Shown one piece after another: positions 30,901 through 42,900 of a DNA stretch of 64,000 nt; the first letter of the stretch is position 1; every line of letters starts with the position of its first letter. Position numbers and translations under genes: made by a program. Below the pieces are notes generated by a model. It was not told the DNA's origin. It saw only the letters and a list, made by a program, of their open reading frames with translations, and ran no database searches. The stretch is from Dendrolimus kikuchii (lineage: Eukaryota > Arthropoda > Insecta > Lepidoptera > Lasiocampidae): assembly GCA_019925095.2 (NCBI GenBank), contig CM034415.1, positions 5,675,001 to 5,739,000 of the forward strand. The letters are read 5' to 3'.

Positions 30901-33900
30901 CAACGGTGAGGAGGTGAGCACATACGCGCTCTTGGACGAGGGATCAACGATCACGTTGGTGGATGAGGAGATTGCCGCGAAGATTGGAGCAGATGGCCCG
31001 AAGCGACCTCTGAACATCCACGGGATCAACTCAAGCCAGCGTGAGGCCCAGAGTAGGATGGTAAGTCTGGCGGTTCGCGGTAAGGAGCAACCGCACTACC
31101 ATCACATAAAAGCGCGCACGGTGAAGAAGCTCACCTTAGGGAACCACTCTGTGAGGCGAGAAGTCGTGCAACAGCTACGCCACTTGAAGACGCTGCGAGA
31201 GGACGACGTGTGCTATGAGAACGTCAAGCCACGCGTGCTGATTGGAGCTGACAATTGGCATTTGATTGTCACGAGGAAATTGCTGGCAGGTAAGAAGAAC
31301 CAGCCAGCCGCCTCCCTGACTCTCCTGGGGTGGACCGTCCATGGGAGTGCGCCCAGGGGAGTGGTGATGAGTCAGGGAATAGACAGAGTGCTTCATATTC
31401 GCTCGTGGCAAGGAGATGGCTCACGAGATGAATTATTCGAAATGGTCAAATCCCATTTTGACATGGACGCACTTGACACATCCAGCAAGGTGAAGCTTGT
31501 AGCCGAAGAAGAACGGGCTCCGAAGATCTTCTCGGGCACCGTTAGGAAGATGGATGGACACTTCAAGATGGGACTGCCCTGGCGAGAGGACGACATCTCC
31601 ATGTCGCCGAGTTACGACATGGCCGTACGACGTCCGCGAGGTATCGAGAGGAAGATGGACAGGTCGCCGCAGTCCAAGGAAGTGAACACGGCCCAGATCG
31701 ACAAACTGCTGGAATTGGGATGGGACGAACCCTTGCCGGAAGAGGAAGCAAGGGAATTTGAAGAGTGGATCCAGGACTTGGATTCCATCAAGGAGCTGCG
31801 GCTACCACGGTGTTACGGCAGGGATGAAGATGTCGTAAACACAGAACTTCATATCTTCACGGATGCCAGTGAACAAGCTTACGCGGCGGCAGCGTACTGG
31901 CGCTTCGAGCGAAGAGACGGGAGCGTCAGCGTCGCATTGATAGCTGGGAAGGCGAAGGTAGCCCCGATGAAGGCTCAGAGCATTCCACGGATGGAGCTGC
32001 AGGCTGCTCTGATTGGGGCAAGACTGGCCGCGGAGATACGAAGAGAGCACGGCTTCGAACCACGTGACGTGACGTTTTGGAGCGACTCCAAGACAGTGCT
32101 GCACTGGGTGAGGAACGACTCGGCACGGTACACGCCATTTGTGGCTCACAGGCTTGGTGAGATAGGAGAGCTCACTGAGCCAGGGCAATGGCGATGGGTA
32201 CCGACCAAGGAGAATGTAGCAGACGACGCGACCAGGATAGGCGGTTCGATCCTGAAGACGGACGACCGGTGGTTCGTTGGCCCGGGTTTTCTTTACGGAC
32301 CCAGGAACGAATGGCCGAAGGAACTCCCGGCGAACGACGAAACCACGGAAGTCCTGGTCAACTTCGCCACTGATGCAGAACTGTTCATCGACGCCACGAG
32401 GTTTTCGACATATGGGAAGCTGTTGCGAGCGACCGCATACGCGCTCGCGTTCATTGACATGTGTCGCCGCAAGACGAAGTCTATGGAGGCGCGACACACG
32501 GAAGAGGCTGAACGCTTGCTCGTTCGACAGGCGCAAAGGGAGAGTTTCTCTGAGGATTACGAGCGCCTGAAGAGGGGAGAACGAGTTAAGCGCGGCAGTC
32601 GGCTTCACAAGCTCGACCCGGAGTACGGAGGGGATGGAATCATCAGGCTGAACGGAAGGATTAAGGCAGCCCCCCTCGCGGAGCTTGTAAGAAGCCCGCC
32701 GATCCTCGATGGAGCACACCACATCACCCGACTGATGATCAGACAGGAGCACGAGGTGCATCATCACGTCGGGACGGAGCACATTGTGAACAACATGAGG
32801 CAGAAGTATTGGATCCTGCGACTTCGACCTGCAGCACGTCACGTCGTGCATCAGTGCATAAACTGCCGACTTAGGAAGACCGCGCCGACAGTACCTGTCA
32901 AAGGTGACCTGCCGAGGGACCGCCTGGCTGCCTACACACGACCCTTCTCCAACTGCGGAGTGGATTGCTTCGGACCTATGTGGGTAACCATAGGACGCCG
33001 CAGGGAGAAGCGTTGGGGGATGCTGTTCACTTGTCTCGTGACCCGCGCCGTTCACATAGAGCTCATCGCGAGCTTGAGCACAGGTTCTGCCATCATGGCA
33101 ATCAGAAGGATGGGTGCACGTCGCGGGTGGCCGAAGACGATGTGGTCGGATAATGGGACCAATTTTCATGGGGCAGACGCCGAATTACGAACGGCGCATG
33201 CCAGATGGGTGCAGGAAGCGCCAAGCTATGTAAAGAAGAGACCACTGGCCTGGCGGTACATCGATCCCGGCGCACCAAACCAGGGGGGAGCATGGGAGCG
33301 CCTCATCAGGACGGTGAAGACGGCACTCCACGCTACGCTCGCAGAGCAAGCTCCCAGGGAAGAGGTGTTGATTACGACGATGGCCGAGATCGAGCACACG
33401 GTGAATTCTCGCCCATTAACGCATGTGTCAGTAAGCGCGGAAGATGAAGACGCGCTCACTCCCAATCACTTCCTGATCGGTTCAGCGACGGGCCTGCCGA
33501 TTACAGGAGTGACTGAAATAGCGGACAGGAAGACATGGTTCGCCAGCCAGGCATTGGCGGACAAGTTCTGGACGCGTTGGCTCCGAGAATACTTGCCAAC
33601 GCTAGCAGCCAGGGACGACGTGCGCCGTAAGGAAGAACGCGTGCACGTCGGGGACGTGGTAATAATCGCCGACGGCTTGTTACCACGGAACGTGTGGCCC
33701 CGAGGTGTCGTCGAGCGGACATACATCGGGCCAGATAACGTCGTACGAAGCGCGGAGGTACGTACGAAGGGAGGTATCTTCAGGCGACCGGTCAGGCGGC
33801 TGATTGTCCTGACGAAGGAAGATGGCTCCGAGGATCTGCGCCGGGGGGAGGATGTTGCGGACAGAATCACCCCCCTGACCTCTCCCCCGTAAATCTCGTA

Positions 33901-36900
33901 CCCCCACGCCCCGCTTACCGCGGATACGTAGCTCGCTCCGTTAGCTGCTAAGCGTCTGCATTTTTGTAGTACCTTAGTAAGCACGGGGCGAGCCTACGAC
34001 ACGCCACGCAACCAAGTATACCTTGTTCGTTCGGTCAAATATATACACACAAGGAAGAGTATATACACACAAGGAAGACTAAGAAGACCAGGAAGATCAA
34101 GGGGCATTCGGAAGACTCTACAGCCAACGGACTCTCAGCGTGTCTACGTGGATATTGTGAACCACCAGTGATTGTGATTAGTGCCACTCGTGTTGATCGG
34201 TGTAATCGGTATAATTAGTGCTATCTACGTTCAGTGTAACGTCCGGGGCTAGTGCTAAGTTGTGTCGATTAAACTCGAACGTGCCGTGTGATACAGTTGT
34301 ACTGATCGCACCTGTTGCTGTTGCAGCGTCTATAAATATATATACAGTTAACTTGCTAAGGGGTGTTTCATTTAGGGCGACCCTGCGCCCGCAAGCCCAA
34401 CAAAGACACTTTTTTCATGTGTTCTTTCTTAATGCTTAGCACATAGCACTACACTTTAACTTACATATAAGTTAAAATTAACCTTCAAAAAGTGTTTTCC
34501 AATTATAAATAAATATTAATTATAAATATTTTGAATAAAAAGTTACAGTAAGTTTGCATCTTTAAGGTCCTTAAAGAAGCCTACAAACTCACTGTAACTC
34601 AATATGAATAAGACCGTAAAGGGTCAGCGCAGACAGAGAGGAATAATCCCCGCGCGGTCTCGGACATTTTCTTTACGGATTGCGTATGCTCGAGCTTGCG
34701 CGCGACTTCGCGAGCCTGCGCGAGTAAGCCGTTCTGGGTACTCTACAGTAAACATGCCAGTTTGTCGCGAAAGTTCGTCAACGATGGTGGACTGGGATAT
34801 GATTATAATTGTGCTTTTGGCGGAAGAAGAAGAAATGGAAGAACATGTTAATAAAATAAGGCGTCAGAAAGTTAGACGAAGAACATGGGTCGAGGAATGT
34901 TGGCAAGGAAGGTGTAGTTTTGGTGAATTTAATACACTGTGTAGGACGTTTACAGTTGCATTCAAAATCTAAAAAAATGACGTCATCCCTCTTTAAACCC
35001 AGTGACAACACTGAAGGTACGCGTACGACGCGGGCGCCGACTCAACGCCGCGCGAGGATTCCCGCGTATCTTCGAGGACGCGTTTGTCAGGTTCAAGCAT
35101 TTATGCACTTTATTGTAATAATTTTAAAGATTATTTTCAAGTGCGTTAATAAAATCCTCTCCGCTGCGCTCCGTTCTGTCTGCGCTGACCCTAAGACTAT
35201 ATTGTATCACCTTCATAACTTACCTATATTCGCAATAATTAATTTTGCGCAATAAATAATTAATGTATTTGAATTTACATTAAAACACTCAATAAAAACA
35301 ACACAAAAACGTGGCTGGGTCCAACTGTTATATTTAGCCCCATTTCTTGCCGCGAGGATTGTTTCGTGAAACTCTAATTTGAGCATTTTCGTATTTAACA
35401 CTGTAATTATAAGTCAATTCATGCTTGATGTTTTAAACTTATTTTTTCTTTGTAGCCACTTCAACAAGCCTTGCAGTGTGTGGAGAAATTTTAACAACAG
35501 AAAGATGCAGGTAATGCAGACGTTATTCCTAATTAGTGCTGAGTTTCCATATCTTTTTCATCCGTGCAGGAACGGAGAAAGAATACAATTTCCTGCGGCC
35601 GGGCGGCCTGTCGTAAGAGGCGACTTAACAACCCACAGCCAGGTGGTAGGGCACTTGCCCGACTGGATGGCTACCACCCCTGGTCTAAAGTATGTCGCCA
35701 TAACAACCTTCGAGTTGTGTTCCGGCATTAGTGACCAGGTTCCAGTTTCCCTTCAGAGAGCAGCAGCGCATTTGTAGCACCTTTGGTGTTGCAAATGTCC
35801 ATAGGCGATGGTAACCGCTTTCCATCAAGTGGGCCATTTGCCTGTCTGCTGATCTCCTGCAATAAAAAAAAAATCTTACTTTCATATCGACTCTAACTTC
35901 TAGGTATCATTTTGACTCCAATTCTCAATTTGGGCACGTACGTCTAGCGCAACTGTCGGCCAAAAAGCTGAGTGTAACTAGTCGCCAAGGTGAAACAGTA
36001 TAATATTTTCTCAAGTTTTCGTGATTTGTACACATAATAAAACTACGTTTTAACGGTTTTCAGCGCGGTAATTTATTTGATTTTTGTTATTCCGACGTTT
36101 CGGCCACTTTTCAGCGGTCGTGATCACGGAAGACAAAAATGTCAAGTGTCAACGAGTATTGTGAAAGTTTTATTTAGCCTACCGCCAACTTGTCCATTTT
36201 AATTATTTAGTTTTAATTTTGTTTATGGTTATTATCTACTCTATGAGAGCCTAATCTAATTTACCACCGCTTCGCAACATGTTATGGCTTGAAGAGAAGA
36301 AGCGGCTCCAAACTTACAATCCGCTGCCTGTTGACAAACTCGAGCCGCCCATTGAATGAATTCTTCTCTCGACTCTTGTACTGTTGCATGAAACGCATGT
36401 AACTGTAACACCGCTAACAATGACTTCTTCGGCAAAAAATGCTATGCTAGTGCGTCCAGTAGTACTGCTGTTTTTGCGTTATTTTCTACCACTCGTGCAT
36501 CTAATGTCACTACTTCTTCTGTTATTATTTCTACGTGTGCCCTTGCTTCTACCAGCACAATATCTGAAGTTACAGTTGGGTAAGTAACGTTATATTTTTG
36601 TCTAATTTGACACATTACACGAGAGCCTACCTTCTCCAAATTATTTGGAGTAGGCACAATATGTCTTTTCCTTCTAATTCCTCTATTCCGATATCAACCT
36701 CTGTCACACCACAAATCATGTCTTCGATTACGTAATCTATCCATCTATGTTTTGGTCTACCTTTAGATTTATACCTATCAATCTTCCAGTTTAACATAAC
36801 ATAGGAATGTTATGTGACTATTTCTGGTACAAACTATACTAGACTACGAAAAAATAATGTTATTCATGTTGATAATTTCAGCAATAAAAGAAGAATGTGT

Positions 36901-39900
36901 AAACTACCCCCATATCCCCAACATGGTAAATACGTGTTTGTCAACCATGTGGCCAACGTTACAGACAATACAGAAATTAAACCGGGCATGGAATACGAAT
37001 CCTTTTACTTAAACATCACGTGTAATGAAGGCTATGGAGTGATTGGGAACACGGAACTTATCTGCTTAAATGGAGAATTCCTCAAACAAAAGACAGTTCC
37101 AAAATGTATTAGTGAGTATCTTAACAAAATGTAAGTAAGGGACAAAGAATAACCAGACGCTATAGACAAGTCGCATTAGAAGTAAACGAATAAATGATAA
37201 AATGCATGGGAATGACATATCTTCGAAGAGTCTTGGCATTTTGACATATTCTGGCCACGTTGACGATGTCTATTAATCAACCGGAACCGTATTTTTTTTA
37301 TTATAATAAGAACGATTTAAATATGTAAACATTGAGGGCAACACGATGACGTAACTAAAAAGCTTATTTTTTAAACCACACTAGCTATCGTGTCGATATG
37401 TGCTGCCACCTATTATAGTTCGTACACGTTCCCTATAATAATGATTCCAGAATTCTGCAAGATACAAAGAGGAGATGGCATAACTTACCGTTGCAGCAGA
37501 AAAGGCAGAAGAGGAGCATGCGAAGACTTTGAACCACCAGGGACGATAGCGGAGATAGATTGTTCTAAGCCCGTGTATTATTTACCAATAGGAAGCGCTA
37601 CACAACTGACCTGCTTGCAGGATGGATCTTGGGATTATCAGGCGATTTGTTCAGTAGGCAAGTATTGGACGACAATGTAGCAAGTCTATCAAATTAGATA
37701 AGTGCATTTCAGTTCCCACATATTGAAAGGTTCGAATGCAGCTTTTTTGTTTGATAAAATAAAATGTTTAAATAAAAAATGCATTAATTAAAATGTACCT
37801 AACCTAACCAAATCATAATTTGCATTAAACCTTGTTAATTGTTAATGTACTTGTCCAATTTGAAAACCTGCCCGTAAAACTTCAAGTTAAAATTTTGTTG
37901 CGATTTGTTTTGCCACTTATCCGTTGCCATTCGTCTTTACACTTGTCCGTTGAAGTTTCACTTCTACTATGTGTCCCAGCACACATTTCGATTTTTCTTG
38001 GTACCAACATTAAAGGCTGTGGATTTGTGATTTTAGAGATATAATAAAATAGAAACGTTTTAGTGAGAGACGTATATAAACACTAGCGGCCCCGGCAGAC
38101 GTCGTCCTGCCTTTACAAAATAAAATTCTAGAACCCGATCCCAGAGCCACGTACCGATTCTAATTGTGAATCTAAACCATCCGGGCACCCACTCAAACAC
38201 ACAAAACAACATCACCAAAATCGCTCCAGGTGTTTAGGAGGATACCAGAACCCGATCTCAGCGCCACCTACCGGTTCTAATTATGAATGTAAAAGAGTAA
38301 TATAATTTTCTTATTCTAAGTCATGACAAAATAAGATTAAAAAATCTTGCCAAAAAATTAAAGTTTATAATTAAAAAATAAAAATAGGGGTTGATCGTAG
38401 AGGGGTGAAAATGTAGGGTTGTATGTATTTTTTAATCCTGTAGCCTCAAAATATAAAAAAAATAAAAATTATTCTAAGAAATAAATAAAAAACACTTGGG
38501 GTGGACAACCCTTATCACTTAGGGGTATGAAAAATAGATAGTAGCCGATTCTCAGACCTACTGAATATGCATATAAAATTTCATTAAAATCGGTCAAGCC
38601 CTTTCGGAGGAGTATGGTAACTAACACTGTGACACCAGAATTCTATATATTAACATACATAAGACAAGTAATAAATAGTTTTTTATTTTATTTTATGGCT
38701 TGGCAGCTAGGCCTTTAAGACAGATCTTAAATTCAATGTAGTTTCTTCATTTTCTTATACCTATGTGTAGCACAGCTGAACTGTAGGTTATCAGCTAGTG
38801 CCATTCAACGGGGTTTTTGTGACAACTCAAAAGGCCACATTTGACTATACAGTTCACATTTCTCACAAAACACATAATTACTACTCAAAAACTATCAATA
38901 TCCTACAACTATTGTTCATTTTAGAGTAATTTTACACATTTTTAGAAAATAAAACTGCACAGCACAACATCTCCTTTCAGTTCCCGCCAAAAACTCCAGT
39001 AATATTATTTTATTTAAGTTTATGGCTTGGCAGCTAGGCCTTTAAGCCAGATCTTAGTTTACAATATAGTTTCTTCATTTTCTTAAGCCTATGTGTAGGA
39101 CAGCTGAACTGTAGGTAATCAGCTAGTGCCATTCAACGGAGTTCTTGTGACAACTCAAAAGGCCACATTTGACTATACAGTTCACATTTCTCACAAAACA
39201 CATAATTACTACTCAAAAACTATCAATATCCTACAACTATTGTTCATTTTAGAGTAATTTTACACATTTTTAGAAAATAAAACTGCACAGCACAACATCT
39301 CCTTTCGGTTCCCGCCAAAAACTGGAGTAATAAATCGAATCGAATGACAGATACAGACAAAAAATACATAGACAAATTGCGTAGATAACAACAATGTGCG
39401 CTCTATTCGCTATTTATCAAACATCAAGATTTTGTTGCTTTTTAGTTTGAAGTTGAGTTAACACACACGCACGCGCGCATGCACACAGACACGCACAAGC
39501 GCACGGTAGTCTTGCAATAGGTATTTACTTATTTGTTAATCGTTGTGTGAGAAATTGAATAAAGTCTTCTATTATTTTCTGATTCCAGAATGCGGTACGG
39601 CAGCTCCATCGGCGAAACAACTCATGATTAATGGGAGTACTACTAAACATGGCGACTTCCCTTGGCATGCAGCTATATACAAAAAAGAAAAGAGGTTCAC
39701 AAGGAAATGGCAAATCTGCGGGGGTACACTTATAAGCCGGGATGTAGTCGTATCAGGTACCTAAGAACAGCATGGATAAGAATACAATTACTAGTTTGAT
39801 AATCTGCCAGTTTTTTAGACGCAAAATCTAACGCAGTACTTTATTTTTGGCTACTAAAAGCTACGTTTTAACGGTTTTAAGCGCGGTAATTTTATTTGAT

Positions 39901-42900
39901 TTTGGTTTTTCCGACGTTTCGGCCACTTTTCAGTGGCCGTGATCACGAAAGCCAAAGATGTCAAGTGTCAATATTTTCTTAAGATTTCGAGACTTGTATA
40001 CATAATAAAACTACGTTTTAACGGTTTTAAGCGGGGTAATTTTACTTGATTTTTGTTTAACGTAGTTAACGTAGTTTTATTATGTATACAAGTCGCGAAA
40101 ACTTAATAAAATATTATACTAAAAGCTGGTTCTCTTCTTTGAAGATCAACGTCCAAGCGTTCCACTCATACATACATCAGGATGAGCCGTCATCATCAGG
40201 ATAGGACGGTATTAATACTACTCAGTATTTATATACCAAATTACGGCGTATATGAGATTAAACATTAATACCTATGCCAAGCATAGCGTACTCGCATATC
40301 ACTCGGCATAGGAATGACATGAGATATTTAAAACACAGGCCGCTTTCTATATGAGGCTCACAACGACCACGCTCACGACCGTCACTTGTCCCGTTCCACT
40401 TGCTTGGGAGTGTTATAATCATAAATTCAAGTGGAACAGATTACGGAGCGTTGATCTCATTAAGAGGCTATATAGACCTAATACAAATCGCTGATTCATA
40501 TAATTAATTAACCCCTCGCGGCGCATATTTACTTCGATGGTACAGCGCCTAATAAAACTTGCGAGCGTGGCGGAATATTGCAACAGAATAAGTATATAAA
40601 CGCGCACCGTGTTCATACCAAGTCATTTCAATTTATTTCATTCTGAGGCTCAGAGCTGGAGGGCGAGACAAAATATCCTAAAGTGAGATAGATCGTTTAT
40701 ATGCTTATGCTAGCCTAATGGTTTACCAAGCGCAATAGTAATGAGCAGGTACAGGGTTTGAATCCTAAGGCTGTACTTTTCTTTTTATTTTTCCAAAAAT
40801 TTTTTAGACAGATAAACTTTAAAATGATGTTATTATATTATGAAACAACAATGGATCCATATATATATATTAATATAAATGCGAAAGTAACTCTGTCTGT
40901 CAGTCTGTTCCGTTTTCATGGAAAAACTACTGGACCGATTTGGCTGAAACTCAGTTTATATATATTTTCGATGCCGAGAATAAATATAGAATGCTTTTTA
41001 TCCCGAAAAATGGGACTGTTTCCGGGATAAAAGTATATTTGTCTCTCTGTTTATTATGCTTTTACGGAAAAACTATTACACAGGTACAAATATAACCGAA
41101 CATAACAAATACAAACGTAATGCACAAGGTCGTAATTCAATAAAACGCGCAAAGTCTGTCACTATTAGATTCCCAATTGTACACACGTCATGCCTTGATC
41201 ATAGTTGTCGCTGAACTGCCCCCTCTCTCCATCGAGACGTCGTTTTATACCTCACAAATACAAATACGTCCGTATCGTAGTCAACGTAATCCGCAACACC
41301 TGGCTAATAATTTGACTGCAAGCGGCCGTAAACAATTAGAATAGAGCAATAGGCTATTCTATAGAAACGTATATATAATAAATAAGCAAATAAAAAAGAC
41401 AATCATAAATGAATCACAACTAGTTCAAATGCCGACAGGTAATAAAATGTGTTTTTTACAGACATGCAGGTGGAACTTGTTTTTGTCGGAACCTAAGTTG
41501 TAACAATATACCTTAATGGTCGACTATCAATCCCAAATGTTCTACTTCGATGGTTTGTCGGAGTTGTTATATTTCTTTGTTCTCTTCTAGCTGCGCACTG
41601 CTTCTGGAATGATGCGAAGGGAGAACAAGAAGATTCATCTAAATATTCTGTAGGTTTGGGCAAGATATACAGAGGATGGGATAATCCAAAAGATGATTCA
41701 GCTGAGTACTTTGATGTATGTTTCTTGTAGTTACATCTTTTGCTGTTTTTCAATTTATTCCTACTAAAGAACAAGATTTTGAACTTTTTGTAATATAAAA
41801 AAAGATAACATTTGGAAAGAAAGATGCAATTAAAAAGTTACTTATGAAACCTTTTTTTAACTAGTAAGACAGCTTTATCTTCATAGTTTTTTATGTCTCA
41901 TGCCTAGCCTAAATTGAAAGGCAAAAAGAACACGTGTAATTTGAGCTTAAAATCGCGGATACATCCACTTGCCAGAATTTCATTTACCATAATTTCATCT
42001 GCTATACTGGTCAACGGACATAATATTGTTTCTCATAATTTTATATGTCATACTCATTGTTTACTATGTTAGTCACGTGCTAGAAACTTTGTTTCCCATA
42101 AAGCCAATTTCAATAACATCATTTGTTATAATCATTATATGGCGTAATTATCATATGCCATAACATCATTTGCTATCGAAATTGCTTCTAGAAAAAATCA
42201 TAAAATCGGTTTAAACTTAACGATCAATAGGTTTAGGCTTGGTTAGGTTAGGTTAGGTTAGAACATGAAAAACAACGTAAGAGCCAAGCGAGCGAAGCGA
42301 GCGTGCCGCGGCAGCGGCCGGCGACGTGCTAGAAAGCCAATCGCTTTTTAGGACAAAGGCGTTAGGTTAATTTTCTACGGTGAAATTAATTTAGTATGGC
42401 GTTGAAATATTCTGTTAAATGATATTATTGCAATTAATAAAATGGATAACAATACGTATGGCACTCGTGTCATTATGGAATCTAATGTACGGGCAAACAA
42501 GAGTATGTCACATAACTTTTAATGGTAAACAAACAATTCGTGTAAATGAAATTCGGGCAAGTAACATTATGGCATATGAGTGCTTATATTTTTCGGGCAA
42601 ACAGTAGACAACCTCAAAATAGTTTTAATTGTTGTTTTAATGGTGGGGCTGGGCGTTAATCTGCGATAATGTTACAGATATAGGCCGTTTCACGCAGATA
42701 TGGGTTTAATGCGTTATCTGAGGTACGACATTGTTATAAAACTACGTTTTAACGGTTTTAAGCGCGGTAATTTTATTTGATTTTGGTTTTTCCGACGTTT
42801 CCGATGTATACAAGTCGCGAAAACTTAAGAAAATATTATACGACATTGTTATTGATGTTAAATATTGACAGATTACTTATGTATATACACTAATGTGGCT

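Larger units (their letters stand above)
28493..34402 (+). mobile_element. BEL/Pao LTR retrotransposon lacking reverse transcriptase
   Basis: 5' LTR 28493-29032, PBS 29040-29057 (tRNA-Tyr), a single 1570-codon Gag-Pol frame 29180-33892, PPT 33843-33852, 3' LTR 33853-34402. I see a single base difference between the LTRs over ~540 bp (T versus C near 28748/34088), so insertion is recent. The first 10 bp of the 5' LTR are missing at the junction with intron sequence, and no target duplication is found. The polyprotein has an in-frame gap where the reverse transcriptase should be. Confidence 0.9.

Noticed and set aside
31802..33169. Long minus-strand ORF (455 codons)
   Set aside because: It is antisense to the RNase H and integrase region of the BEL polyprotein and has no domain of its own; a GC-biased codon shadow.
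36384..36587. ORF with a Leu-rich stretch (LMSLLLLLLFLRV) suggesting a membrane segment
   Set aside because: The frame that fits splicing to the Sushi exon is a different one and gives an S/T-rich linker.
40680..40780. Candidate tRNA gene (TAGCCTAATGG and GGTTTGAATCC)
   Set aside because: A- and B-box-like words are present but acceptor and anticodon stems do not pair; at most an old SINE head.
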